A model generated the notes under the pieces. It saw nothing but the letters and a program-made list of their open reading frames with translations, did no database searches and was not told where the DNA came from. Source: Cryptomeria japonica (taxonomy: Eukaryota > Streptophyta > Pinopsida > Cupressales > Cupressaceae). Taken from it: a DNA stretch of 64,000 nt. The stretch's first letter is position 1; each line of letters opens with the position of its first letter. Where the stretch lies: the NCBI RefSeq assembly GCF_030272615.1, contig NC_081410.1, positions 192,095,619-192,159,618 of the forward strand, written 5' to 3'. The position numbers were made by a program, and so were the translations under genes. Positions 22,231-35,320 of the stretch are shown here, piece after piece.

Positions 22231-25200
22231 GGAATGTTAACTTCTTTAATTAGTTTAGTTGCATGGTGAACTGTTGTAATAATGTTTGCTAGAAATGTGA
22301 AAAAAAATAGAAGGAAAGATGAATCATCAAAAACTTGACATCACATGAAATTGAATGAAATTTTAAAAATAATTTATTTTATAACATTACACAGTGAACT
22401 AATAATATAATAAATTACAATTAACTAACTTTAAATTAATAAATTAAATTTAAAAACATTTAAATAAATACAAATTTAAACATTGATTCTTTACATTTTA
22501 CAATTAATTAACCTACCTTTGAAGACAATATGTAAATGAATTAAAATAATTAACCAAAAATATTCTTTTGCTGGACCACAAACTTTTACTTTCAAAATGG
22601 AAACCTTACAAAATAGAATCTCTTGCATGTTTTCCAACTCAGATTTTGCAAACTACTTTACATCTCATTGTCCATTTTGTGTGGTTTACTCAATTTGACT
22701 TGAAATCAATGTCCTTGTTAAAGTAGTCCTCCCTGTCACAAATAAAAGATTGTTGTTGGTCATCATTCATGTCTTCCACTCACAAGTTGATTAACAATTT
22801 ATAATTTATAATATTTTTTATATAATATTTTGTATGTCTTAATATATCAAAGTCAAAAAATTCAAATAGTTTAATGTATTATATAAAACTAAGATAAAAT
22901 TAGAATAGACATATATTTATAATTTAAAATAAATTAATGCATTTGATTATAAATATATAAATCTATTGTATACATAATCGATTCAAAAAATTAACTATAT
23001 TATGTAATTAATAAAGATATTGATTCAAATTTATAAATTGTGTCATTATTAGTCTAGGACAATTCATAGATTAATAAACTTCTTCATTTTGACATGATGG
23101 TTTGTAAACTCCATCTAAACTTGTTAGTTCATCTTCAATAACTTGTATGCTCCTCAAAATATATATCTATGAAATTTTAAGCTCCCTTGCATAAAATAAC
23201 ACATATTGTATGCTATAAGCTCTATGTAAAATGTTCAAGTTCTTCATCAAGAACTTGTAAGATCCCCTACCTCATGTTATCCTATTTCATATAACATGTA
23301 TTTTTCTATTGCATAATATCAACCAAGGCTATTTTGTAGCTTATCAAAAGGAATTACAAAAAGGTTATGCATAGTGATTTTGCATGACTATGCTACTCTT
23401 ACTAGTAGCACATGACAATGCTACTCTTACTAGTAGCACACTTAGTAAAAATATAAGTTGTATTTGAAAAGTAAATATAATTTTTAGCCATAGAAATACT
23501 AATTACAAAAGGTCATAAACACATGCTTTTGCATGCCTATGCTATTGTTTATAGTAGTACATTCAACAAAATAGAAGCACCATTTGGAATGTAAAAATCA
23601 TTCCTAGTCATAGAAAGATTGATTTCATTCTTGACAAAAGTATTTATTACCATTAGAAGAAGAAAGATTTAATATGTGCTATTAGCATGATATCACAATT
23701 AAAATATTTGAACCAAATTCATTTTATAAGCATATAATTCTCCTATTATGAAAATAATTATGCCAACTTATAGATTTTATTATAGCTTGTTGCCTACATT
23801 AACTAGGCTTAATGTTTCTATAGATGTGTACCATTTGATTCACTTGGATTAATTTAACAAACCTTATATGATATATTTTATCACCACAAAAAATAAACGT
23901 GTGTTATCTCTCACTTGTGGTGATATTTAATGTGTTGTAACATTGGTGTCTCCTTTCACTCCTCTCTATTTTGTAGAACCCTCTTTGTGTCATGATGTAT
24001 CCTTCATTGCTCCATTATGTCTAATTTCACATGACACACGTTCATATGTTGGTTTCCATATTTTTATTTTCACCATAGGGTTTGATCTTCTATTAATAAG
24101 TTTGATCGCTTTATGGTGGTTTGTCATGTTTGCACCATATGATCCTATTTTGTGGTTGGTACTTGTATTGTTATGCATGTATTTTACGAGCCTATAACAA
24201 CTTGCACATCTCTTACCAAATAATTTGATTTGAAATTAATACAATTGCCTAGTTTCATTATATGGTCCTAGTGCTCCTTCATTTTCATGGTACACCCCTT
24301 ACCTATAGTGACCTATCTCTAGTTGATTGCATACTTGCGATGGTGCGATGAGATGTCCCTCTTGTAGGGAAAATGTTGTGCCTAAAATGGTGCTGATCTC
24401 TAGTGATATTTTCCTCCTTATGGAGGTCCTATATTAATTGGTGATATATTTATTGGCATTTAATTGTCAACATAGAGTATGAATTCTCAATGTCCTAATT
24501 ATAGTTACATTAATGATTTGTTCCTTTGCAATGTGTTTATTATTTCTTTGGCAGTATGTTGCTGGTACCTTCAAAGTGATTCATTTTTCTAAATTCCTAA
24601 TCTATTTACCACATCCATTCAAAATTCATTGTGCATTGCTTCCATACGGAAAAGCGTTCAAGTAAATTCTAAAAAAATACGTACCTTGACATCCACTATT
24701 CATTTCACCCACCTCAATTCAATGCTTTGAGTTTGTAATTTGTTTTTAAATGTTTAAATCTCTTCTACAACCAAGTTGGTCGATGATTGGTATGTCTCCT
24801 CACCATTTATTAGTTGTCATAGATTTTTCTTGAGAGTTGATGTACTTTCACAAGGTTCAAGCTAGTCTTTTTATCTTGAGCAGTACGTGTAGTCTTGGTA
24901 GGTCACTTATTTAAAATTATTCCTCATTAGCATGGTGGAAAGTTTAAATTCTTTAGCATTGCATCATTGCTTTATTTTAGGAAATTACATGTGAAGAATA
25001 AAAGATGTATTTAGCTCTAGGCATAAAGATGGATGAATTTAATGTAACTTTGGAATTTAGATTTCCTTCAAATTTGTAGTAGGGTCATTATATTTGTTTT
25101 TTCTTTCGGATTAGATTGTGTGTAGGACCATTATACTTGTGTAATGCCTTGAATTTTATGCAATAATTGTCTCTCTAGATCAATATCAAGTCCACACAAG

Positions 25201-26060
25201 AAGATCATTCCTACAAATGTCTTTGATGTGTGGATCTAATCCTACAATATGTGTGCCTTTTCTCTATGTTTCACCAAATTTATTGATGCTTATTTTTCTC
25301 TAAAAGTTGGTGGTTTTTAAGAATACCTTTAGATGACTTAGATTTCTAGGGGACAAGTTCAATTAGGTCAACCCTAGGAAAAGGCTAACTTTATGTTCTT
25401 GCTAAGGATTAAGGACATCAAACATGTGTATTAGTTTTCTTGAATAGTTATGAAGATTTTAATTTGTTGTAAATCCTCCACTTGAAATGTTCCTTAGAGT
25501 CTCCTTCGTTAAATATGGGTAATATTTCAATGATGCTTGCATATGTGAGGATGTGCGATATGAACACAATTAAATGTCTTTAAATCCAAGAACAACAACA
25601 CATCATGTAAATGTACGTTTTATTGAAAAATCTAAACTAATCTGCAGTTAACAAATCTAAACTAAATAATTTATTGAAAAATGCATTGATTTTTACCATT
25701 CACTAATAATAAACTTTACTTCCTCAATTATTATAATTATTTATAATAGAAAGATAGCATTTAATAAAGTAAAATAATTAAGCAAAAGATTGCTACCTTA
25801 ATCAGACCCTTAAAAATGGAAAGTATGTCCAGAATGACATAAAGACTGAAATGGACCCTGCCTCTCACATCTGCTCAAATTCGGTGAAATGGATGCTTCT
25901 CCATTTATATGCACCTCCTCACCACTTCTGTCAGATTTATATGCACCTCCTCACCTGCTCAACACACCACTTTTTCGCTCCTCTTTATCTTTTCTTCTTT
26001 CTTTGTCTGCGTTCAGTCCAATCCAATTTCATGGCGTCCATTTCTAACCCACAGATTGAA
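22230..26060. repeat. Tandem duplication at the TNL locus, copy B
   Basis: Second copy of the upstream unit described at 18640-21420, in the same orientation. It contains about 1.35 kb (about 24280-25640) with no counterpart in copy A, probably an insertion. It ends with the same 5' leader ('tttcttctttctttgtctgcgttcagtccaatccaattt') and an ATG at 26031, after which the TIR sequence is missing. Confidence 0.75.
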
Positions 26061-27800
26061 AAAATAACCCCATGTACTTCTTCTAATTTAAATAAATAAA
26101 TTCTATTTATAATAGAGTAGACAAATCTAATTATTTTAAATATTGAAAAAAATAAATTTAATTTTAAAAATTTGAATCTATTGCATCTTCGAAGCACGAC
26201 TCGTAAAGAGAGTGGTGAATATGATCTGATTAAGACATTGGATAGAGTGCCGTTAGAAGTTGCCAAATATCCTGTAGGATTGGACAATGTCAAGAATCTT
26301 CTCATTCACAAATTAAATCTCAATTCAGTGGATGGGGTGGTTAGAGTTGGCGTATGGGGTATCGGGGGTATTGGCAAGACCACAGTTGCCAAGGCTGTGC
26401 ATAATGAAATTTAAACAGAATTTGAAGCTGCTTCCTTTGTAGCTAATGTCCGCACCACTGCTGCAGATGCCATAGGCGTTACAAATTTGCAGAAACAGAT
26501 TCTTAAGGATTCAACCAAAAAGGATGAAACAGTGGACAATGTTGATAAGGGTATATCTTTGTTCAAGGATCGTTTAGGAGGAAAACGTGTGATGCTAATT
26601 TTGGATGATGTGGATTCTGTTGGACAATTGAACGCTTTGGTTGGGGATTGGCTAGCCCCTGGCAGCAGAATTATTATTACTTCCAGAAACATACACATTC
26701 TCAATGTTGCTCATGTGCCATCTGAATGCATCCATGAGATAAGTGGGTTGGAGATAAATGAGGGTCTTCAATTATTTAGTTGGCACGCCTTTCTAAGAGC
26801 ATATCCAACTCCCAATTACAAAGATATCTCCACAAAAATAGTGGAAGCTTATAAGGGGCATCCTCTTTCATTGGAAGTGATTGGATCTTTTTTGCATGAT
26901 AAGCAAAATAATGAAGGTTGCTGGACAGAAGCGCTTCAAAACATCATCCTCCACCCAGAAATTCACGACAGACTCTACATCAGCTATAGTGATCTTAGTA
27001 ATACTGAAAAGGAGATATTTGTCGACATCGCTTGATTCTTCATTGAAGAACACAAAAGATTACCCATTGTCCTCTGGAAATCCTTGTACCCTGCAATAGA
27101 GATTGCTGTATCTAATATTTCAATGAAGTTGCTAATAAAGATTGATGATAAAGGGTGCATTTGATATGAATGACCTTTTGCGAGATTTGGGGCAAACCAT
27201 TGCAGAAGAAGAAAAACAAGGTGCTAGACTATGGAAGGATTCCCATTTAAGCACTCTATCGAAGAACATCAATGTCTCTCACCTTCGGCTCAAAGGAAGT
27301 AATTTACAGAGGCATGAATTGATGCATAAACTGCGTATTCGCAACCTCCATTACAGAATGTGCACATTGAAGACATGCAAGCCATGCTTCCTCCAGATTT
27401 GATATGGTTAAGGATGGAAAATTGCACCTTTGCAATAAATAATATCCTTACAGCAATAAGAAAGATGTATAATGCACTAAGGAAGAAAGATCACTCCAGC
27501 TCTATGGACAAAATTGAACATTTGAAGATTATACAACTAACAAACAGCGTCATTCATTCTATGCCCTCACTATTTTCACTTGTTAATGTAAATCAAATCC
27601 AACACTTGGACTTGAGCAGCTGTGTACCGTTGAATAAGCTCCCTAGTAGCATTGGCAACCTGTCACAACTGAAGCACTTAAACTTGAGTTTCTGCTGGAG
27701 ATTAAATAAGCTGCTGGAGATTAAATAAGCTCCCTGATAGCATTGGTAACCTATCACAGTTGCAGCACTTGGACTTGGCAAAATGTATAAGTTTAATAAG
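26031..27800 (+). pseudogene. TNL resistance pseudogene lacking TIR: leader, NBS-ARC and start of LRR
   Basis: An ATG at 26031 gives MASISNPQIEK and stops after 22 codons; the TIR domain present in copy A is missing. From about 26165 an NBS-ARC domain follows: VPLEVAKYPVGLD linker, P-loop GIGGIGKTT (about 26362), kinase-2 MLILDDVD (about 26590), RNBS-B GSRIIITSR (about 26661), GHPLSLEVIGSFL (GLPL-like, about 26857), EKEIFVDIA followed by TGA (RNBS-D, 27033-27035) and MNDLLRDLGQTI in place of MHD (about 27163). The NBS is interrupted by a TAA at about 26412, the TGA at 27033 and frameshifts near 27150 and 27355. NBS-ARC proteins act as ATP/ADP switches in immune receptors; this copy cannot encode one. 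Confidence 0.85.
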
Positions 27801-28471
27801 CTCCCTGATAGCATTGGTAACCTATCACAGTTGACAGTTGCAGCACTTGGATTTGGAAATGTGTACAAGTTTAATTAAGCTGCCTAATAGCATTGGCAAC
27901 CTATCACAGCTCCAGCACTTGGACTTGAGAGTGTGTCTGAGTATAAATAAGCTCCTTGATAGCATTGGCAACATGTCACACCTGCAACACTTGGATTTGG
28001 AAAAATGTAATTTAAATAACCTCTCTGATAGCATAGGCAACCTGTCACAACTGCGGCACTTGAACTTGATAGAGTGTGAAAGGTTAGATAACCTTCCTGA
28101 TAGCATCGGCAACCTGTCACAATTGCAGCACTTAGGCTAAGAGACTGTAGAAGTTTACGTAAGCTCCCTGTTAGCATTGGCAACCTGTCACAGCTGCAGT
28201 ACTTGGATTTGGGAAAATGTAATAGTTTAAATAAGCTCCCCAATAACATTGGCAAACTGTCACAACTGCAACAATTGAATTTAGAAAATTGGAAAAGTTT
28301 CCTCATACCATTGGCAACCTATCACAGTTGCAACACTTGAACTTGAGAGAGTGTGAAAGGTTAAATAACCTGCCTGATACCATTCATAATCTCTCATTCA
28401 TAATCTCTCAGCTACATGTAATGTTAAGAGGTTCCAATGAGAAAATAGACATTCGTAATCTTTTTATTTAA
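27590..28471 (+). pseudogene. Leucine-rich repeat region of the TNL pseudogene
   Basis: About ten LRR units of 24 residues follow the plant pattern L..LPDSIGNLSQLQHLDL. At DNA level they are 69-75 bp repeats around 'agcattggcaacctgtcacaactgcagcacttg', starting near 27646, 27741, 27810, 27891, 27963, 28032, 28104, 28173, 28245 and 28310. Lesions can be located: a 19-bp duplication (CTGCTGGAGATTAAATAAG, about 27705-27730) that brings in a stop, a one-base loss near 27795, a 7-base duplication near 27833 and a shift near 28130. The LRR would bind ligands or partners; only a degraded array remains. Minus-strand frames over this region are shadows of the repeats. Confidence 0.85.
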
Positions 28472-29437
28472 ATATTATTCTTTTCATTTGAATTTGTTGT
28501 TCCCCCTTTTGCATCGGACACAGGTTGCACTCCAACAAGAATCTGCACCTTAGGCCTCTTTGTTATTTTAAAATTCTTTCTCATGATTTGAGAACACGCC
28601 AATTTAATTTTTTCTATGTTTGTACAAACGCAAAACAATGCATTGTTTATGACATTTTTTTAATATGTATTTAAGTTTGAAGGATAGGAAATTATTGTAA
28701 TATTAAGTTTTATTTTAAGAAAACTTAAAATATATGTCTTAACAATAAAATTTCAAATTATTATGTTATAAAAATTTTATTTTAAAAATTGTGTTTTAAA
28801 TAAACTATTTGATACTTTAAAATTAAAATTTCATTTTGATTTAACAATATGATTTATGATATTTTTAATAGGATTTTTAAAATTTGGAGAATAAGAAATT
28901 ATATTAATATAAGTTTAATCTTTTTATATACTTAAAAATAATTTATGAAATGTCCATATTATAAATTTGTAATTATGTCATGTTTTCAACCAATCACATA
29001 TCAAGATTCTTTTTCATATTATTGTTGGCGTCACCAAAGTTTAGATGCAATTTTTTTAACAAAAAAATATGAAAAAATTATATCAAATTTAAAAACTCTT
29101 TACCTTTACTATAAATTAATTAGTTTCATATGATTAATATTTATTAGAATCTAGTCTTATTTTAGAATATGCAATGATTTGCACAAAAAAATAGAGGTTT
29201 TTTTAAAACATAATTTTTTAAATTAGAATTTTTTTAAAATCTAGATTTAAAAATATAATTTTTAGAGTCTTATCTTAGAATATGAAATGATTTGTACAGC
29301 CTGGAATTTGATAGGCTATTGACATGCTATATTTTTTTAAAGACATATATATGATATTTCAAATAATTAATAAACCGTAAAAAATTATAATAGATAATAT
29401 ATATTATATAGTATTATAATTCATTATATATATATAT
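28472..29437. other. AT-rich spacer between the TNL pseudogene and LINE-1
   Basis: Very AT-rich with many short poly(A/T) runs and no supported gene. A TA microsatellite (about 29420-29437) sits exactly where LINE-1 ends. Confidence 0.5.
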
Positions 29438-30303
29438 ATTTTTTGGCAAGGTGGCAATGCCACTTGATATATTTTATTAATAGTATATAATTTTTACAAT
29501 ATATTTAAAAACTGGTTCAAACTGAGCTCCCAGAGAAAAGAACCAGCAAGAAAAACTCTGGTCATTGCTCATCAAAATGACTATAGAAGAGAAGTAGTGA
29601 ACAATCCTCTAGCCGGAGCTAGTTACAAAATAGAGACCAGCAAAGGAGCAAGCAGACTCATTTACAAATAGGAGCATGCAAGCTTATTTACAAAATAAGT
29701 TCCTGGGATATCTTGAAGGCCCTGCAACAAAGAACTCCTGCAACCAAAATTGACATGCCCCTACACCAAAAAACAACTGCAACCAATATATATATATATA
29801 TATACTATAGAACGCTGAGAATTTATAAGAAACGCAAGGTTCCAAAACATGACTGACACCAACAACATGAGATCTGCAATCCGCCATTATAGACAAATGC
29901 TAAAGGAGAAGAGGTGAATGCGGAAATGCTAGAGAGAAATGAAGCCCAAAATTTTTATGTCGTAGATGAAAAGAAAGAGGAGATATATCATAAAAATATG
30001 ACAAACCAAAAGAAGTAGCGTAGAGAGATAATCATGAAAACAACGCTACGCCAAACTTTAAATGGCATATGAAGGACGGATTCCCAATGTGAAAATAAAT
30101 ATCTCCAGATTTTGCACTAGAAGAGAGTACCAAACACATGAACAACATCAATAACAACCAACTCATCATTAATGAATGCCAAGTGATGATCAAGTAAAGC
30201 AAAGTACCTAAAATCAAAACCAAATGGAATTATGAAAAGAAATACCTCACCAAGAGAAGAGAATATCAACTCATATAAACAAGCAATCATATAATAAGAA
30301 AGA
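29438..30303 (-). other. LINE-1 3' untranslated region and tail
   Basis: No coding frame of note. On the minus strand it ends in TTGCCAAAAAA and continues into TA repeats, which could be the tail or target-site DNA. Unlike LINE-2, there is no third ORF here. Confidence 0.65.
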
Positions 30304-30932
30304 TTAAATCCTCAACTCTCTATAGGCTATACTTAATAGGTTTGAGAAGCTCATCAAATCACCCCCCAATCGAGAGGAATCAATAACAGTTTTGTCACAA
30401 CCCATATTAGCGAGGCAATTAGCCAATGCAGTACCTTCACGATAAACATGTGAGATGATGAGGTGCTCAAACATATCAAGAAGAGTCCATATTTGTTCAA
30501 GAATATACTGGAAATGCCAATTATCAGCTTTTCTTGCCTTGCAAGCATTAATGACAATAGCTTAATCACCTTCAATATGAAGGTATTTGAAATTCAAATC
30601 CTTAGCCATAACAAGACCTTCTAAAAGAGCACAAGGCTCGGCCATATTATTTGTGCTAGGAGAAATTGGCATAGCTTTTAATGCTAATAAAGAACCCAAA
30701 TGATCATGAAAAACTATCCCTATTCCGGAATCACCAGAATTTCCACGAGAGGATCCATCAATATTCAATTTACAAAAAGGGGCATTAGGAGGATGCCATT
30801 TTGTGGAATTTTTGTCTACAGGTGTTTTCCAAATCCTTGGAAAGGTGGGTGATACATGACTAATGATACTTTTCCAAGAAGAGATCATAAAATTGTCCCA
30901 AGAAGAGAACTCTAAATTTATATTAAAATATT
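30304..30932 (-). pseudogene. LINE-1 ORF2, RNase H domain
   Basis: C-terminal RNase H of ORF2, which removes RNA from the RNA-DNA hybrid. The first Asp lies in KLNIDGSSRGNSGDSGIG. The Glu position is in NNMAEPCALLEGL, and the next Asp in HIEGD, after which a TAA (30562-30564) interrupts the frame. Downstream the same frame continues with VYREGTALANCLANMG and closes at a TAA at 30304-30306. Separated from the zinc-finger region by a TAG near 30932. Confidence 0.8.
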
Positions 30933-31751
30933 TCTAGACATGAGCATTAACTTGCTCAATAATACTTCTTTCCAAAATCCCAAGAACAACCGATAAATCT
31001 GATGAGTCACATCTAAAAATGTGCTTGTTTCTTTCCCACCAAATGGCCCATATGATTGAAGAGGGAATTATAAACCACAAACAAGCAAATAGAGAAGATG
31101 AATACAAAAATGGCCAAGACTGAAACATGTCCCATAAAGATAAAGGTAAAGGGAATGAAAGAGATAACTTTTGGAGGACAAAATGCCAACAACTACTCGC
31201 AAAATCACAATGAAGAAAAAGATGATTGACATCTTCAAGAGCTTTACCACATAAGACACAAGAAAAGGAGGTTGCAGTATTAAATTTGACTAAACGATCA
31301 CTAGTCAAAATTCTATTTTGCAATGCGAGCCAGGCAAAAACACCAGCTTTAGGTAATACTAAATTATTCCAACAAAACAAAAAGGCATGATGAGGAGCAT
31401 TTTGATTGGCCATTTGTTGAACAACAAAATATCCTTCTTTAACAGAGTAGTTTCTCGATTTAGAAGGGCACCAAATAAGTTGATCTTTGATGTTAGAAAG
31501 GAAAGCCACTCGGTCTTGCAAACAAATTTAAAATTTTGAATTTCCTACAAGGACAAAGGCAGAGTAGAGGGATCCTTCCATGAGACCTTGTGAGAAAACA
31601 GATCAACACTATCTACATAATCAACCAATCTAACTCCCCATGATTGAGAAAGAACAACTGAAACAGAAGCAAGATAATCATGCTGCGAAAGAGGGGGAAA
31701 GCCATTCCAGGAGTCTTTCCAAAAAAGAATATCCTCCCCTGAATGGACCTG
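30933..31751 (-). pseudogene. LINE-1 ORF2, C-terminal zinc-finger (zf-RVT) region
   Basis: The open piece 31521-30934 has the plant L1 pattern: GVFAWLALQNRILTSDRL, then CVLCGKALEDVNHLFLHC (CX2C...HX4C). It joins to the reverse transcriptase through a stretch with TAG codons near 31750 and 31550 and a frame change near 31530. It probably binds nucleic acid during target-primed reverse transcription. Confidence 0.75.
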
Positions 31752-34583
31752 CTAGGAGAGAAAATTAGAGACCACTTCCCTACATGAGATCATAAAGTTC
31801 CAAATAGCAGACCCTTGTGGAAGATTAGAAATTGTGAAGATCCTAGCAGGATTCTGGGAATCCAAATACTTAGCCTGCATAATTTGGCACCACAAAGATT
31901 GGGGCTTAGTATACATAGACCAAACTAGTTTGCCCCCAAAAGCCCTATTTCTTTTAGATAAGTCCTGAATCCAAGCACCACCAACTTGCTTGGAAAGAGA
32001 CATCTTGGTCAAAGAAATTAGTGGAATCTTTTTATCTTCTGTCATGTTATTTTTCCAAAGAAAATATTGAATAATATTTTCAATTTGGGAGATGACTGAT
32101 CTGGGAGCTTGAAGAACTGAGATATAGTAATTGGGAATGGTAGATAGGACCATTTTAATGAGAAGTATCCTACCTGAAAGAGACAACCACCTAGCCTTGT
32201 AAGCAGAAATATGAGATTTAAGTCTCTCAATAATTGAATTCCAAAAAGAAGACTTAGTAGATCCCATAAAGAAAGGAATCCCCAAATAGGTAGAAGGAAG
32301 AGAGTCTACTGGGAAACCTAAGATATTCACAAGTCTATCAGCCACCAACTGAGGAGTATTAAAAATGAAGATCCTGGATTTATGGGGGCTAATCTGTTGG
32401 GCAGATCCAATAGTATAAGTATCTAGAATAAATTTAGTACGAGTAGCCTCTTGAATAGAAGAAGACCCAAATAAAAGTGTATCATCGGCAAAAAGGTTAT
32501 GAGTGGCTGAAATATCAGAGTTAGGAATTAATACCCCTTGCCAAAAGCCCAGATCCCTTTGCTTAATAACCAATCGACTAAAAGCTTCTGCCATAATGAT
32601 AAATAAGAAAGGAGATAAAGGATCTCCTTGTCTAACACCTTGGGTTGAAGAAAAGTATCCAGAGGGAGCTCCATTAATGATGACAGAAAATGAAGCAGTA
32701 GAAATACAACTCTTGATCCATTTACACCAGCTTTTAGAGAAACCAAATTTTCTCAAAACTTTGAGCAAAAAAGCCCAACAAACTTCATCATAAGCCTTCA
32801 TCATATCAAGTTTGACCACAAAAGCTAGGATATTGGATGAATTTAGGGAATGTAAAGTTTCATGAGCAACAATTGCTCCCTCATGAGTTTCCTGACTCTG
32901 AACAAAACCTCCTTGTTGAGGAGAGATGATATGAGGAAGGAGAATTTTAAGTCTTAAATAAATAGCCTTGGTGAAGATTTTGTGAATAGAGTTGCACAAA
33001 GAAATGGGTCTAAATTCAGCAAAAGTTTGGGGATTCTTAGATTTCAAGATAAGGGCAATATAAGTGATGTTAAAATTTTTAAGGATATACCCACCCCTCC
33101 TAGACTCTTCCAAAGCCATTAATAAGTCAAAACCAATAAAATCCCAACATTTCTGAAAGAACAAGATAGTAAACCTATCAGGACCTAGAGCTTTGTCTGG
33201 GGCCATGGAAAAAACAACATAATGAAGCTCATCTAAAGAAAATGGCCTCATAAGGAAGTCATTATCCTCATGAGAAACAAGGGAGGGGATAGAATCTAAA
33301 AGAAAATCCACATGATGATCCATAGAGGAAGAAGAAAAAGAAGGAGATAACAATTCCTTAAAAAAAGACACCCCCTCCTCTCTAATATGTTGATCTGAAT
33401 TAAGGACATAACTAGACTTAGAATCCTTAAAACTAAAAATTGTAGAAGTAGCTCTTTTAAGCTTGGCTGCAGCTTGAAAGAAGGCAGTATTCCTTTCGCC
33501 TTCTTTAAGCCAAACCTCACGAGACTTTTGCTGCCAATAGATTTCAACCCGGGAGCAAAGGATCTCCCAGTAAGCTTGCAATTTCTTTTGAGCATCATTA
33601 GTGGAGGAATTAGTGCCATGTCGAATAATCTCCTCATTAACAACCTTCAAATCATTGGCAACTGCCTCTTTTTCATAAAAAATATTCTTAAAGACCAATT
33701 TATTCCAAGCCATAATTTGAGATTTCACAAATTTCAGTTTGGAATAAAATTGAAACATCTTAGTACCTTTGCAAAATAGAGCACTTATCCACCATTGCTT
33801 TAATAAAGAAAGAAAATGAGGATGAGTGAACCACATTTTCTCAAACTTAAACGAAGGTCTAACAGAGGGAACATGATTCAATTTATCAAAATTGAGAAAA
33901 ATTGGGAAATGGTCAGAATCTGAGGAGGTAAGAATCTCAGAAGAAAAGGAAAAGTTGCTCAAACGTAGGTTTAGGGAAATAAGAAATCTGTCAAGGTGAG
34001 AGGCAATCTAGCATTTAGATCTCCTATTAGTCCAAGTGAAAGAACCATTCTAAGAAGGGAAAATATCGAATAACACACTGTTTTGTACAAAGGAAGAAAA
34101 GTCATCAATAACCTTCTGAGTTGTAGGATTACCCCCTCTTTTTTCATTCAAGGAAAGGAGAGCATTAAAATCACCCCCAAGCACAATAAAAAAATCATCA
34201 TATCGTAAAAACAATTTAGATAAGGAATCCCATAAGTCAATTTTATCTGAAGGAGAAGTCGGACCATAAATATTAAATAGAACAAAAGAGACTTCAAACC
34301 AGTCAACCTTTAACAGCCACCAATGAGAAGCAAAGGATAACATCTCAACTTTGACTGATTTAGGATTCCATAAAGTTATAAGACCACCAGAAGCACCCAA
34401 AGAAGGAACATGAACAACTTTCCAAAGGGACCATTTGGAAATTATGTTATCAAAAGAATCCTGAGAAAGTTTAGACTCTTGCAATAAGATGATATCCACT
34501 TTTGAAGAATCAAGAAATTTCTTGATCCTTCCCCTTTTGTCATAGGCATTTAAGCCCCTGACATTCCAAGATAAAATCCTCAT
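31752..34583 (-). pseudogene. LINE-1 ORF2: endonuclease and reverse transcriptase
   Basis: The ATG at 34583 overlaps the ORF1 stop in the tetranucleotide ATGA. The endonuclease part shows ILSWNVRGLN, LLQESKL, GGDFNALL and FTWTNRR; two TAG codons in frame (34050-34052 and about 33998) split it from the rest, which is open for 736 codons. The reverse transcriptase shows FRPISLCNSIHKIFTKA, KLDMMKAYDEVCW, QGVRQGDPLSPFLFIIMAE and the catalytic FADDTLLFG. Endonuclease nicks the target and reverse transcriptase copies the element RNA at the nick. The polymerase segment is intact, but the protein cannot be made without readthrough of the two stops. Confidence 0.9.
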
Positions 34584-35320
34584 TTATCACAAGGAGAGCA
34601 ACATGCCCTCCTTGTTTTTACTTGGGAAGAAAATTTCTCTACGATAGTGGATTGAATACTAGCTGCAATCTCCTCCTTGATTTTAGCCAATTTTGGTTTT
34701 CGACCCCTCTTCTTAGGAGTTTTAACAATAGGGGGGGAAACAGAAGGAGATTGCTCCAAGGCTAGCTTCTTAGAGAAATCAAATCCATACACATTAGAAA
34801 TAGTTGAAGGATTATCAATAAGATTCACATCCACACCTTCAACCAAATTTGGCTGAGAAGAGGAAACATGACAACCATCATGGACAGGCCCCAAAGAGGC
34901 AGATGCAGAAGAAAAAGAAAATTCAGGAAATTCCTTTGCAACAATCTCATCAAATAGATCAGAAGAAATTGAAAATAAAATATCTGAAGCAATAAGATGA
35001 ATCTTCTCTTCAGAAATGGAAAGAGAAGAAGGAGACCTTGGAAGGGGCAAAAAAGAATCACTATCAAAAATCAAAGTATGAACAATTTTGGTATCATCCA
35101 CCAGACCCACAAAAGAAGAACGAGGAGAAGAATTAACAGAGCAATGATTTATGCAACCATTCGAAGGTAGCAACAATTTTGGAAATGGAACCGAAGGACA
35201 AGAAATTTGAAAAAAACTCGCAGAGGAGAATAGAAAAGGTTCAAAATGAAATCCAGAAGACCAATAATCCTTGAAAGGACTAGGAAGAAACTTAACCGAG
35301 TTTGAAGAAACAAAACAAAA
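34580..35320 (-). pseudogene. LINE-1 ORF1, C-terminal remnant
   Basis: An open frame runs leftward from about 35320 to a TGA at 34580-34582. It contains Ser/Pro/Asp-rich sequence and a basic patch TPKKRGRKPKLAKIKEE near the C terminus (AT-hook-like RGRKPK). The DUF4283-type domain and zinc knuckle usual in plant L1 ORF1 are absent, so the 5' end is truncated. The ORF1 product normally coats element RNA. Confidence 0.65.

Noticed and set aside
20611-24197. Pair of related frames at 20611-20928 and 23943-24197
   Set aside because: They correspond to each other only because the upstream DNA is duplicated; the frames are not conserved between copies.
27593-28306. Ser/Cys-rich minus-strand frames over the LRR array
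   Set aside because: Shadows of the repeated plus-strand LRR codons.
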